DNA of 64,000 nt, taken from Trichodelitschia bisporula (taxonomy: Eukaryota; Ascomycota; Dothideomycetes; Phaeotrichales; Phaeotrichaceae). The notes beneath the pieces are model-generated. The model searched no databases. It saw only the letters and a program-made list of their open reading frames with translations, and was not told where the DNA came from. The stretch lies in assembly GCA_010356995.1 (NCBI GenBank), contig ML996688.1:124001-188000 (forward strand), read 5' to 3'. Positions 43,261-54,882 of the stretch are shown one piece after another. Positions within the stretch are counted from its first letter, which is position 1. Each line of letters opens with the position of its first letter. Made by a program: the position numbers and the translations under genes.

Positions 43261-44169
43261 CCCGTGGCTGCGCTAGCATGTCAATGTCCACCGGGAGATG
43301 TCGTGATATTCCATTCTTCCATCTCGGGTAATCCAAATGAATCCCCGCACGGAAGGGAGAGTTGGGCGTCGTATGCGGACACTCTGGGGAAAGTTTCACT
43401 CCGTTAGGCTTTACCGAATATGGCTGTGGCGTGGTGTGGAGCGTGTACTTCGTGGTGAACTGCCGGGATGTCGTCAGCTGGCGATAGTAAGCTTGTCCTG
43501 GTACCTGAGCGGTGGACCCTGCGGAGTTTGTTTGGGCGAACGACCCGGTGGAGGGGCCGGGCACCAGGTGGGTGGGTTTGCGGGGTGATGACGTGGAGGC
43601 CGGGATTGGGCGTTTAGGGTTGAGAGCCGGTGGGTGCTGATATTAGGCTGAGGGCTGAGAGAGTGATATTTGGCTTATGGGGCTGTGATGAGCTTCACCT
43701 TTGGAGTAATGTTGAGGTGGGGAAATAGTTGGCATTACGTTTTGAAGGCATCAGAGAGTACTGCGATGGGTTGTCTACGGAGGTGAATCTCGGGTACTTG
43801 GTTGAGGAGAGTGGATTTGCCTGACATCACGACATTACGGAGGGGGTGTATAGGGCCACGGGAAGGAAGGAATGGAACGATGATGCCAGTTGACATTGTA
43901 TGGCGGCACTTGCATATATCTATTCCGTACCTCAACCCGCGATGCTCGCGTCCCCTGATGTAGACATGGAAGGAACTTACTGAGGGACATGAGGTCATGA
44001 GCGCATGATGGAAAGAAGGAGTAAAGAAGGATGTTGGGCATTGTGTATTTAAGTCTTGAGAGTCTCTGACTCTGTTTCTCTTTCCGTCTTTATTTCAATC
44101 TTTAGTTTGCCCAGTTGCCGCTGCGCGTGTTGGAGCCTTTGCTCCCATCATCGCAGTCATTTCGCAATA
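43261..44169. other. Intergenic, with dispersed repeat copy B
   Basis: No gene seen. It holds the promoter of the repeat-protein gene at one end and the second copy of the dispersed repeat at the other. Confidence 0.45.
43957..44160 (+). repeat. Dispersed repeat, copy B
   Basis: Partner of the copy at 39,560-39,780. It includes GTGTATTTAAGTC, a possible TATA-like element, upstream of the shared pyrimidine-rich block. Confidence 0.55.
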
Positions 44170-45113
44170 TCAACCGCTTATTTCACGGTGAAACCACTGC
44201 AAAGCGTCAGCAATCAATCCAGCAAGATCGGTGCACGAAAGTAATCGGCGGACACCCTCCCCAAAAGGGACTCGAGTGCATCTACAACACCAGCACCACC
44301 AGCCCAAGGGAAAAAAAAAGGAACAGGAACCACTCACCCATCAACCACCAACCCCGCCCCAGTCATATAACTCGCCCTCTCACTCGCCAAAAAGGCAACC
44401 GCATCCGCAATCTCCTCCATCATACACATCCTCCCCATCGGCACCTTTGCAATCTCCTTCTCCATAACCCCCCCACTCGTAACGCTCATAAGCGGCGTAT
44501 CCACATACCCAGGACACATGGCATTAATCCGCACCCCCTCCGGCGCATACAGCACCGCATCCGTCTTCGTAAGCCCCATGACCCCGTGCTTGGAGCTTGT
44601 GTACGCCGTCGCAGGCGTAAGCTCCCCGCTCGCAATCAAGCCTAGCATGCTAGCCGTGTTGACAATCGACCCGCGCACCGCGCGCCGCCCCGTCCCCTTG
44701 CGCTCCTGCTTGAGCATAACCCGCAGCTCCGCCCGCTGGCACAGCCACACGCCCGTCAAATTAACATCCAAGCACCTCTGCCAGTCCTTGAGCGCCGCTT
44801 CCGCGCCCCCCTTCTGCGGCCCGGCAATCCCAGCATTATTAACAGCGACATCGAGGCGTCCAAACTTCTCAACCGTTTTTGCAATAGCCGCGTCGACGGC
44901 GGCCTCGTTGCTCGTGTCCAGCGTGATGAGTTCGACGACTACATTGGGGTGACGACGGGAGAGCTCGGCGGCGGTGGTGGAGAGCCCGTCTTTGTTTATG
45001 TCGGCGAGGGCGAGGTTGGTGATTCCGTCGCGCGCGAAGGCGTAGGCGACGGATTGGCCGATGCCGGAGCCGGCGCCGGTTATGAAGGCTGTGCCTGAGA
45101 GGAGGGTGGACAT
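44170..45113 (-). CDS. Short-chain dehydrogenase/reductase (SDR)
   Basis: Classical SDR using NAD(P)H. The first exon, 45113-44338, carries the cofactor motif TGAGSGIG at about 13-20, NNAG at about 90-93 and the catalytic YTSSK. Two end forms are possible. Unspliced, the stop at 44334 directly follows LVVDG and gives 259 residues; that stop comes from the GTGAGT of a strong splice donor. Spliced (intron 44337-44282, 56 nt, ending TTGTAG), the protein reads VVDGGCTRVPFGEG and continues to a stop at 44170, 295 residues in all. Most SDRs end shortly after a VDGG motif, which favours splicing, but the added tail is longer than usual. Cytosolic; substrate unknown. It may work with the nearby monooxygenase. 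Confidence 0.88.
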
Positions 45114-46375
45114 GATGGCGAATGTAGTGAGCCGAATCGAAGCGAGCCGAGCGTAGCGAGACGAAACGAAGCAAGGTGAAGCGGAGCTGAAGTCGTGGTA
45201 CCGCAAGTCGAGGATAATCCCCAAACCCCGCGCCGCAACCGCTTTGATATGTACTCTCCTCCACTCTCACCATGCCCCACCCGCGGGGCGCCTCTTCCCC
45301 ACGTCTCCCCCGCAAACGCGTCGCTAGCCCCGGACGCTGTTCTTGCCAATGCGATGCGGGGCCGGATGTCGCGCGCCTGGCCCTGGCCGCATCGATCGGG
45401 TGTGCTTATCCCACTCGGGCCGTGTGCTCGGCATGCCGCTAACGGGCGGCGTGTGCCGGTGGAGCCTTGGGGGCGGAGACTGGGGCGGGACCTGGGGTAT
45501 GTTGGCGTGATGTGGGTTTGCGGGGGAGAAGGGGATAATTGTGGGGTAGGTGGGTGGGGGGGTGACGTGGTTGGCTGGTGGGGGAAGTGTCGTGGTCGGA
45601 AGGGATGGGATTGGGCTGCTTGGTGATGATAGCCTCGTCCGTTCGCCCGGAGGCATAAACTGTCTACGCGGCTAGGTGAACGGAAGCCTTGTGGTTTCAG
45701 ACGAAGTGCCCCTGCAGTCGAACCTAAACATCAAAACTCGGATATCACGGCGTCACGCAAAGTCGCTAATGAAAAATGGTTATTGTCATCGCGAACGATC
45801 CAGCCTATCCCTCATCCCATGGTCTATGGACTGTACAGAACCATGAGAACGTCAATAGGCGGGAATAAGTCGTAAAATCGTGGTCTCATACGTCAGCCTC
45901 CATTCCCATCCATCCTGCATACTCTTTCCCCGCTTCCAGCATCATGTCACCCAGACAACAATAGTCAAGGCTGCTACGCCGCGTCTATGCGTAGCAAGGA
46001 GAAGAAGCAGAACACAAATCATGGACAGCGAAAGATCTCGAAACCCAGATTCCGCAAGGAAAGGAAGCAAAGCAAGACCCCCTCCCCACCCCCCTTTTTT
46101 TTCTTCAGAATACCTCCGGAACACCGTCGCTATCGTGGTCTGTCGTTTCATTTTTCGTTCGTATCAGTAGAGCAACCATATACTCCGCGTCATCCACCGC
46201 ATATCGAGTCAAGCTGATTTTTACGAGGAAAGGGAATAAAGGGGTAGGATTAGTCCGTCGGAAAGCATTCCGCACACAGATGTCGCACATGAAGTTGTAG
46301 TCGTAGATAGCAGCTGTAGTTCCCGTGATCGCAGTAGGCGTAGTTTCCGTGGTCGCGGCAGTAGTTTCCAGCAGG
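45114..46375. other. Intergenic
   Basis: No gene seen. It holds the SDR promoter and, near 46,376, the 3' flank of the forkhead gene. Confidence 0.45.
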
Positions 46376-47943
46376 CTAGAACTCCATCCCCTCCGCCCCG
46401 TTAATAAACGGCGAAGCATCCATCCTCCCCTCCCCGTACCCCCTGGGCGTCCGCGGCTCACTCACCGTCTCCGGCGAATCATAGAACAGCCTCTCCCCAG
46501 CGGGCACGAAGTGATACTCCGGCTGACTCATCACATCCGGCGAGCTAGGGCAGGACACAAGCATGAGTCCCTGGCTATCAGGCACCCCCGCCGGTGTCTC
46601 CAACCCAGCATACGGGTTCTCATCCCCATACACAAAGTACGGCGTCGGCTGGCGAGTCAACGGCTCGGACGTGAACTCGCCCAGCACCCCGCCGCGCCCC
46701 GGGCTACCCAGCGTGCCCGCCCTAACCGGCCCGCGCCCCGGGCCTCGGATCACGCCCCGCGACCGCAGCACGGCCCCGGCTTCGGTCAGGCTGTGCCGTA
46801 TCTCGCGCAGGCGCTCCGAGCGGCGCAAAGCCGCGGCTTTGCGCGCCATTTCGCCGCCTTTGGCGCCGGAGGCTTGGCGGTGCGGTGCTGGGTTGTGCGA
46901 TTTGGAGCCGCGCTTGTTGGGCTGCTTGTTGCGGTAGCGGGTTGTGGATTGCACGCGGCCTTCGCGCAGGGCTTGGGCGGAGAGACGCCATTGGTAGCCG
47001 CGCTTAGCGTCGTCGCCGGCGGGGAGCTCGATTTTTTCGAAGGCCTAAGAGGGGGGGTTAGAACTAGGGGGCGGGAACTAGAGGAGGGGGAGGGTACCTT
47101 GTTCATGGACAGATTGTGGCGGATGCTATTCTGCCAGCCACGCTCATTGGGATCACGGCCCTTGTCGGTGTGCTCCTTGAACCACTCGTAGATATCGCGG
47201 AGGACCATGGTGTGATTGGGCGCTTGCTGGAGACAGCGGAAAATGGACTTTGCATATGGCTCCTGGCGGTCGTCTTGCGAGTCGGGGTTTTCTTCGTTTT
47301 CGTCGTCGAAGGGCGTGGCGGAGGGTTCCTTGTTTTCGATGAGGTCTTGGTTCATCATGAAGGGACTGTGCTGGAGACTCGGGCCTGGCTCGGTCGTCGC
47401 CATAACGCGCTGTTGCTGCATGACGGAGTAGTTGTCTTGGTTTTCGAAGCCGGTGTATGCTTCGAGATTCGATGGCATGCGGTCGGCGCGCTGATCGAGC
47501 TGGTAGGCCGACGGTGGAAAGGCCGCGCCCTCCAGGTTGTTGCCCAAGTACTCTATGCTGCGCGGACGCGAGAGATCGAGCGGCGGATCTGAAGGCCACA
47601 GAACGTTGTAGCTGTTCGACGGACCAGGCGTGTTGACAAGATGCGGGTGTGGTTGTTGATACGGACTCTGAAAGTAGACGGCGGGCGGAGGACAGATTTG
47701 GTAGTGCGGAGGCTCGCGAACAGGCACACTTTGTTCGAAAGTTGATGGCCAGGAGACGGAGTTGCCATTCATCAGAAGCGCCAAGTCCTCCACATATTTG
47801 GGGAGGCCGCTGTGTTGGCTCTCGTGGTGCTCTGCGTCGATGCTGACATCAGCGGAGGGGAGCATCGTGAAAAGATTTCGCTGTCGGGGAACGGAGGAAG
47901 GAAAAACCGCTGCGGAATTGCCGTTTGGCCCCGAGCTTGCCAT
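46376..47943 (-). CDS. Forkhead transcription factor, 2 exons
   Basis: Exons 47943-47098 and 47044-46376 around a 53-nt intron give 504 residues. The forkhead (winged-helix) DNA-binding domain lies at about 230-310: PYAKSIFRCLQQAPNHTMVL, RDIYEWFKEHTDKGRDPNERG, the recognition helix WQNSIRHNLSMN, then AFEKIELPAG and YQWRLS. The intron falls directly after the SMNK of the recognition helix region. N-terminally there is a 220-residue Pro/Gln/Ser-rich region, then an acidic stretch DDENEENPDSQDD. C-terminally a basic block RYRNKQPNKRGSK and an Arg/Ala-rich helix (ARKAAALRRSERLREIRHSL) precede a disordered tail. The start is the ATG at 47943. Nuclear regulator; targets unknown. It is related to fungal forkhead genes acting in development and cell cycle, but I cannot place it by orthology. 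Confidence 0.92.
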
Positions 47944-48972
47944 CACTTATCTTCACAGCTCGAAGATCGGAACTGGTGGGAGGCGAGATGGAAGATGGAG
48001 GTATGCCTAGGATGAGTGACCTGTACGTCTCCCCACGCCCGAATAAGGAGACGGATGAGACATTTCTAGTGGCGGGGATTTTACGATTGAGCGCAAGACG
48101 CGGGGCTGCAGTCATCAGCGGATGCCAGCGCATGCCATGCCGAAAGGCTGTTCCGCGGCAGCAGCAGCAAACAGAAACCGGCGCAGACACATCGTCCTCC
48201 GGGCCAGGTGGGACTGGCCATCACGCCAGGATGAGGCTGGCGACCTGCCCCAAGCAGGGTCTGGCAAGTGCCTTTGCAGGATCCAAGCAGAGGGCCGAAT
48301 GACAAAACAGAAGGGGAATAATGTGACCGCTTGTGTGACTTGCTTGACTGCTAACACCAACCGTTTTCAGTCGAACAATCGACCAGCGGATACGTGCATC
48401 CCCGCCAGTTCCTGGCAACAGAGCCAGCCAATGGTTTGACCTGCGTGTCAGTATTCTGCTGAGGCCCGCAACCCGCCATTCTGCGCTGCCTTCTAGAATT
48501 TATGTTCCGGTAGGCTCGGATAATCGTCAGGGGCGGAGGGGGGGGGGTGTCGCCCCCCCCCCCCCCCCCCCAGCCAGTTACACACGAGTAGCCGACGAGA
48601 AATCATAAAGGTACGTCCCCACCGGTGTTGCACCCAAGCAGCAGCCGCATTGGGCATGGGCCGTTGGCGGGACTGGCAGGGGAATCGTACTGGTTAGCGT
48701 GAGGGAGGGGGGCGCGCTGCTTGAGGTGACTTCAGGGCCCGAATACTCGGCAGACAAGACTGCGCCTATGGCTCGTAACACAGACTCTTGGGGCCTAGCG
48801 CCCAAGTTTATGTTGCCACGTTCATGAAGGCCCCTGGTTGATCTGCCAAGGCCGGTACCCTTCCACTTCAGACGAAAGGCGAAGCTGTGGCTGTGCACTG
48901 ATCAACGTGCTTTCTCAATACGCCCAATGTGGGGCAGTGGATTACATTTCTACTCAGGTAGCGGCCGTAAGC
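47944..48972. other. Intergenic, with G9/C19 hairpin
   Basis: No gene seen. Upstream region of the forkhead gene and downstream of Cactin. Contains the poly-G/poly-C inverted pair listed separately. Confidence 0.5.
48539..48571. repeat. Poly-G/poly-C hairpin
   Basis: Nine G, then TGTCG, then nineteen C: the G run can pair with the C run around a 5-nt loop. Other long runs lie at 15,501-15,512 (C), 62,086-62,098 (G) and 62,647-62,658 (C). Confidence 0.85.
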
Positions 48973-50687
48973 TCACTTGCGGTAGTAAATCTATCATCAC
49001 GTCAGTACAGCTGCCACAGTGACACGGCGTGCGGGTACTTGCCTTCTTGAACTGGAAGTGAAGCTGCAGGATACCCTGTCGCTTAGTTAGCTCCGTGTCT
49101 GAGTGATTGCCCTTCGAGGAGAAAAAGTGCGCGAGTATACTTGCCTTGTCAAAGCTGCTCCTGAAGCCCCGCTCGCGCTTCGCGCTATAGTCCCATTCCT
49201 TGTCCACGATGCGAAACGCAATATCTTCGTACGGCGGCCCGGCCATGAACCTGATCAGGCAGGTATCCTCCTCGCCTGCAGGGGCAAAGGATTGGCCGCG
49301 CTTGCGGCCGCCTTCACGCTCGATGCGGTACGTCGGGGCTTTAGTCTTGTCGATGAGGTCAGGATAAAAAATGTTGAACTTATATCCCTGGACGACCTTG
49401 GGTGGAGGGTTGTCGTGGTCGTAGTGGGTCTGATTGTACTTGTTCCATTCGTAGCCCATCTGTACACGATTGAAGTACCTCGGCTTGCGGGGCCGGAACT
49501 TGTTTTCCCAAAGCGCCGTGGACGCAGTGACGACTGTCTCTTCCCCCGTAAAAATCTCTTCGTCTTCATTGACTCCACGGGCGACTTCCCGTTCGTACAG
49601 AGCACTGGTTGCCTGGGAAAAGTCCTCATTGCTCACGGTTGCAAAGCGCGCGTTGCCTAGGGCAGCGGCTTCGGGCAACTTGGCGACTGCTGCGGTTGTT
49701 GGTCTCTCCACGATGCGGTGCTGCACGGGCACGTATCCCAGCTTCAGCACCTTGCGCCGCTCATCGGTGATGCTGTGGAGAAAGGTATCTTCGTCTACGG
49801 ACTCAAGGCCCTTGTCTTCCAGGGGGAGCTTGAGAAGGGGCTCAGGATCCAGAGCACGTGAGACGCTGTTTGTCTCTGCCGATTCGCGACGTGAACTCCC
49901 AATGGCAGAGGATAATTTCTCCCTGATGGCCTGGGCCTCCTCTTGCTGCTGCCTCCGTAATGCCTCCAACCGGCTTCTGACGATTGCTTGTGACACGTTG
50001 CGTAGCTTTGCCCTCGCCTTCCACATCATGAGGGATTTTAGGAGGTGTTCCCAGTAGTCGACGTCGATCGCCTCGTTTGAACTCAGCTTTCCCCGAATCT
50101 GCTTCTCCAAGACTTCGAGCTCCTCGTAAGATTTGGGGCCGAGCAGACGGTCGACATCGGACGTAACAGAACTGACACCTCGGGCGGTAGGGGCCGTATT
50201 CATGAACTTCTCGAGTCGGTCATTGCATATCAACTGCATCGTCTGACACGGTCAGCGCAACCCAAGGTCACCAAATAGCACCTACCTTCCAGAAGTCGCG
50301 ATTATTGTCGTTCGTTTCTAATGCCATATATGCCGTTATCTCCTTGCTCAAGTCCTCTAGCTGACCTTGGTTGAGCCCCTCAAACACGCCCTCCGGGTCG
50401 ACGAGATCCACTTCCGCTTCGTTTTCATCTTCTTCGAGCGACTTTCGAGTCGGGTCGATTATGCGAAGAGTAACCGCCAGCCAATCGATAGGCTTCGCCC
50501 TCCCTCCCTTGACGCGTATCAATGCTTTCCGTTTTGCCTGCCGAAGGACAAACTGATCTTCTTCGGCCACCCAGGCCTCTTCCTGTGCGTCTGCGTTCGC
50601 TGGTCGCTTTCTGGGGATAACGGCCGAAGGCGCGTTTGTCTGATGGGGCGGAGGCGGCCGCCCGCGAGGATTCGCACGGCTGCTCAT
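48973..50687 (-). CDS. Cactin, splicing-associated protein, 4 exons
   Basis: Cactin is a conserved nuclear protein associated with the spliceosome. Exons 50687-50286, 50242-49145, 49075-49043 and 48990-48973 give 516 residues. The mid-region (cactin_mid) includes FWKTMQLICNDRLEKF across the first intron and YWEHLLKSLMMWKARAKLR. The C-terminal domain has PRYFNRVQMGYEWNKYN, FNIFYPDLIDKTKAPTY, DIAFRIVDKEWDYSAKRERG and the invariant end GILQLHFQFKKIYYRK. That end is restored only by two short last exons of 33 and 18 nt, both behind introns whose donor is GC (GCAAGT): 49144-49076 and 49042-48991. The first intron (50285-50243, 43 nt) is GT-AG. Charged, Pro-rich N-terminus. Two GC-AG introns in a row in one gene is unusual. 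Confidence 0.94.
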
Positions 50688-52305
50688 AATGCTTCGAGTA
50701 GTTTGTGTGGAGAGTAACGATGTGGCCACTTGTCCTGAAAATTGTGGAGAAGGCTTGCGACGCGGTTTGAGAGACTTCGGTGAAGTCCAAGATGACATCG
50801 TCGGTGAGCACGGGCCAATTGCGCCCCCGGCTGCCTTGTCGCCTCGCCGCTCGCCGACTGCACGTCTCCTCCTGCGGGCGGGAAAGCATCCTTGGACCTT
50901 TCAAGATCTCCGAATGCATGATCGATCATTTGAGCCTCAACTACCTTGTGTGTCTTACAGAAACCTGTCTCGGGAGACTGCACCGCCTGCCGAGATCACC
51001 AAGAAGCAGCGGTCCAGAGTCTCTCTCGACATCGAAGGTGGCTTTTGCATCGCGAAACTTCATGAGACACCATTGCCCTGTCAATTTCTCTTCAACCATA
51101 GCAACAGCCGTAGCTCAATGTGCCAGTCCGAATCTCTTGGGTTGTTCTACCTGTCTATGCGGTCATGCTGGACACTCTCCTTCGCTTCACCTTCATGCCG
51201 CTTACATTATCTCGCCGGCATCATGATGACTTCATCTGTCAACTCACTGCTCCATTTTCTGCTCTCCTTTCTTTGGAACCGCCGAGCAAACTCCCAAGAA
51301 CACTGTAGATCACGGACATTCATCCCCGGTGCGATCGTCGTCGCCTATATAAAGCTTTCCACAGCGAAACCGAAATGCCATGGCATGGCACAGGCATCCC
51401 GAAACAGTCGCGCGCTTGTTCCTCTCGTTCCTCACTGTGAGCCCGCACGTGCTGGGCGTTCGGCTTGGAGCGGTATCGTATTCATAAAACAGATTCGAGC
51501 CCTAGACGTGGAACCCAAGCGAAGATTTGCAACCCTACTCCCTCCTATCCCGCCGTACGACGTACGACGTATTTGCAGATCCATCGTAAGTCTCGGGGCG
51601 CACCAATCTCGGACGACTACGGGCTTCGGAATAACTTCATCAGTACACCGGCCATTGCTTCTCTGGGCTCCAGGTTTTGAAACGCGCGAGGCACATTGGC
51701 ATCGCTGCGCCCGGCGAAGCCGTGTCGTCGTTCCCCGGAAATGACAACGATGCCCTAGCGGAACGTCGCGGCAATCCACATGGCCACGGCGTATGTGCCC
51801 TATGCAATTGTAGCAAAAAACGTCCGTGAGATGGGTCGCCTAGAAGCAGGAGCGTCTTCCCAGAGGCCAGCACTAGCGCGGCCGCATGGGGGTAGCACTC
51901 TATTTGATGAACGGTCACCAGCAACTCCCAGCCTCAGCCGTGTACTCCAGACTACCACCTCCAACCTTCGGCGAATAGATTCATGGACTTCGAACCAACC
52001 CATGGGCATCCGCAGGTCGTAGGTAATCAACGTACATTGCCATTACAGCGATGTTTCAAATGCAAATTTCGCTTCGCAGGCTCCACACATTGGGTAACTG
52101 AGCAGCGTGTTCAGGCGCGGATGGAGATTGCTTCTATTTTATATGGCTTCATCTCCTTGACGTCTCACATGCATCCGCAGCAGACCGCTGGGTCACGAGT
52201 ACTGGACTTCTAACGCTTTCAACTGGTGCCTTCCTCCAACCGCAAACCTCTCGAACAACGTCTTCTGTCGCTACACCAACTTTCTGTTTCGCAATCTCAT
52301 CCACG
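50688..52305. other. Intergenic, divergent promoters
   Basis: 1.6 kb between divergent Cactin and CFEM genes. Long open frames exist but look like shadow frames, with no recognisable domain. No gene seen. Confidence 0.45.
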
Positions 52306-52913
52306 ATGAAGTCGGTATTCGTCCTCTTGACGGGCCTCGTTGCCCTGGTCGTAGCAGATACGACGCCGCAAATCAACCTGCCGAGTTGGTACGGCCACCT
52401 GGAAGAACTGGACAGTTCCATGTACTGACCGCAGATAGCGGCACTAATGCCATGATTCCCGCCGTATCAACATCCGGCTGTGCCTTCACCGGTACGCATC
52501 TCTTGCAGCTTCTCCAGACCCACCACTAACCCGCCAGATGCCGAATGTCTCTGCAAAGCGCAAGGCGTCATCGCCGCCGCAAAGAACAACCTCGTCAAAG
52601 CCTGCCCCAACCCCACAGATCTGAAGGCCTTCTCCGACTTCTTCAATGGCAACTGCGCTGGCAAGCCTGGTTTCCCCATTGACCTCAGCGGCAACAAGGG
52701 TGCCGCCGCGCCTGCGTCCTCGGCCTCCCCTTCAGGTTCAAATTCCACTGCCCATACGTCGCCACAGCCTTCCGGTATGTACTCGCAGTCATGTGCGTGA
52801 GCTTGCTAATAGGTGTAGCTGCCGCTGCTAAGTCTGATGGAAACACCGTGGTGGCAAGGGTTCCCGCTGGTTTGATAGCGCTGTCAGGAGCACTCGCCTA
52901 CCTTGCCTTGTAG
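52306..52913 (+). CDS. CFEM-like GPI-anchored surface protein, 4 exons
   Basis: CFEM proteins sit in the fungal wall or membrane; some bind heme, others act in adhesion or virulence. Exons 52306-52388, 52439-52491, 52538-52774 and 52819-52913, with introns of 50, 46 and 44 nt, give 155 residues. Signal peptide: MKSVFVLLTGLVALVVA. The CFEM-like domain spans about residues 24-78: LPSCGTNAM, STSGCAFTDAECLCKAQG, KACPNPTD and GNC. The conserved Asp before CxC (TDAECLC), which in CFEM proteins ligates heme iron, is present. Only six cysteines are visible where the family has eight, so two of the usual partners are missing. A Ser/Ala/Pro stalk and a hydrophobic end (GLIALSGALAYLAL) indicate a GPI anchor. 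The first intron ends at GATAG, not at the nearer GCAG, because only that keeps the frame and supplies the first cysteine. Confidence 0.82.
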
Positions 52914-54002
52914 TCGACCTTACTTTGGAGTATAGGCAAGAGTACGCGGAGAATGTAGCTTATGGCAACTGGCTAACATGGCTCGGCTTCGGACAAATTA
53001 TTCAGGCCGTTGGCCTCTGGATCGGCTCCTTGGGCGGCGGCAGGAGCTTCCATTCTCTCTTGTATACATACCAACTGGGGCGTCTTTGGAAAATTGTAAC
53101 TCTACATCAGACTCTCCCTCCGCGGTTGAACATGCGTGCGGGGCCATGGTCCAAAGAGCCCAGTCGAACCTCTGAATTAGACTTCTATTCGCTTTGGGAC
53201 AGTTTGAAAATTCACCGTATCGTGTTTTGCTCCATACCGCCTGGTGGTAGATTGACACAAGCACAAACTCCATTCTAGGTCCTTGCCCTTACCGCATCCC
53301 CTGTTGTTTACACGGTTAGGGGACTGCGGTAATGTGCTTCAACATATCCGGGTTTGATCAACAATCAAGCAGACGTCTCCGCCCATCAGCTCGGGAAAGT
53401 ACCCTGAGGGCATGTTTGAAGGCTTTCGGATGCCTTTGCACTTTTCTACTTCCACGGATGCCGCCCACTTATCCATGTCCTAACTTCTACTCTTCAGCTT
53501 CACACACACTCATTGGCAGCTGTGGGGGATCCAAACAAATATGATGTTCCCCTGGTTTGGCCCGATGCTGAAACAGCAAAGCCAAACTGTACACGGTGCT
53601 GAATGGGCCAACTTAATTCTCAGAGCTATCAGCAAGCGGCTGGAGTTATAAAGACACCCAATGCAGTAGCAAGCGGAAACGAGTTTCTTCGACTCTAGAA
53701 GCAGCGTCCGTATTTCTATCGGTAAAAGCTTGGTATCTTGGGACGGTATGGTTAATCGGCGTTATTACCTTGACGTCACGATCTCATATGATGGTGTGAG
53801 ATCAAGAACAGGATAAGGCCCGTCCAAGCCTAGGCGGCTACGGAAATGGCTTGCATCAAACATCAAGGGCTCTCATCCTCTTCTCAGCTTGGTGACCCTG
53901 CAATGGTCAAACCCATACCAAAGCACCCATCGGGGACCTCACCTGCCAACAGACAGGACAGACAGCATCTCGTCCACAGCACCTTGCCATCGACAGAGCC
54001 CT
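52914..54002. other. Intergenic, convergent 3' ends
   Basis: No gene seen in 1.1 kb between the convergent CFEM and RRP41 genes. Confidence 0.5.
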
Positions 54003-54882
54003 TCAACCCCCCTCAACCATCCTCCTCCCATGCACCCTAACAACCCCATCCAGTATCTCCCTAACCCTCTTACACCCATCCACCCCCACAGCCAACATCT
54101 CCTCCACCCGCGCCGCATGGACCCTCGTCTCCAGCAAACACACCACAACAGCATCCCTCTCCCCCCCCAGCGTCGCCACCGTCAAAAACGGCAACTCCTG
54201 CTCCTCCAACCCATTCAAATCCAGTAAAGGATCATCCGTGTCTTCAAAATTTCCCCCGCCGGACAGACTGCTTAGCCCCGGGATAGACGCCTGCTGCCCA
54301 ACCGGTTTTTGCGGCGCGCTGGCGCTGGCATGCGTCGTTGAGCCTGCGGTGCAGGCGACGAGATAATCGGACATAGGCACACCAGCGTCGATGAGCGCGA
54401 GCGTCGCCGCATTAATACACGCCGCGAGCAGCGCCCCATCCTGCGCAAGCACATGCAGCGAAATCGTAATCGTCGACCCGCCATAATGACTCGTATAGAC
54501 TGTCGCCTGGAGCGCTTGTGTAATCGTATGCTGAAGCTCCGTCGTGCGCCTACCCAATCAGCCCCCATCCCACCCAGCTCGCACCGACCTACCGATCATT
54601 CCTCCTCCGCTTGCGATCCACGCCGCTAAACCCCGCGACGCTGATTTCAACCACAATGTTGCTCTGGTCGCGCTCGCCCCCACCCCCGGCCCCAGCCCCG
54701 CGTTTTCCTTCCGCGGGGCCGGAGACTATGCATATCACCTTCGTGTTGCCCATTTCTAGGTAGCTGGATCCGTCGGCGGAGGGCTGGGTGCTGATTTGCG
54801 CGTGGATGCGGCGGAGCTCGTTCCAGCGGCGGCCGTCGAGGCGGAGAAGGGCGAGGGAGTAGGAGGATGTGTCGAGGGGCAT
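54003..54882 (-). CDS. rrp41: Exosome subunit RRP41/SKI6 (RNase PH fold), 2 exons
   Basis: RRP41 is one of the six RNase PH-like ring subunits of the RNA exosome, which degrades and trims RNA in nucleus and cytosol; in eukaryotes the ring is catalytically inactive and channels RNA to RRP44. Exons 54882-54593 and 54549-54003 around a 43-nt intron give 278 residues. RNase PH motifs: LLRLDGRRWNELRRI near residue 11, SYLEMGNTKVICIV near 40 and, in exon 2, TITQALQATVYTS, ISLHVLAQDGALLAACIN and ALIDAGVPM. Two insertions are longer than usual: a Gly-rich loop (RGAGAGGGGERDQ) near 65 and a Ser/Gly-rich loop near 190. The ATG is followed directly by the conserved start (MPLDTSSYSL). Divergent from the SNF2 gene at a distance of 197 nt, so they probably share a promoter. 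Confidence 0.95.

Noticed and set aside
50689-51744. A 351-codon open frame upstream of Cactin
   Set aside because: No domain, unusual composition and overlap with the Cactin promoter and first exon on the other strand; it looks like a shadow frame.
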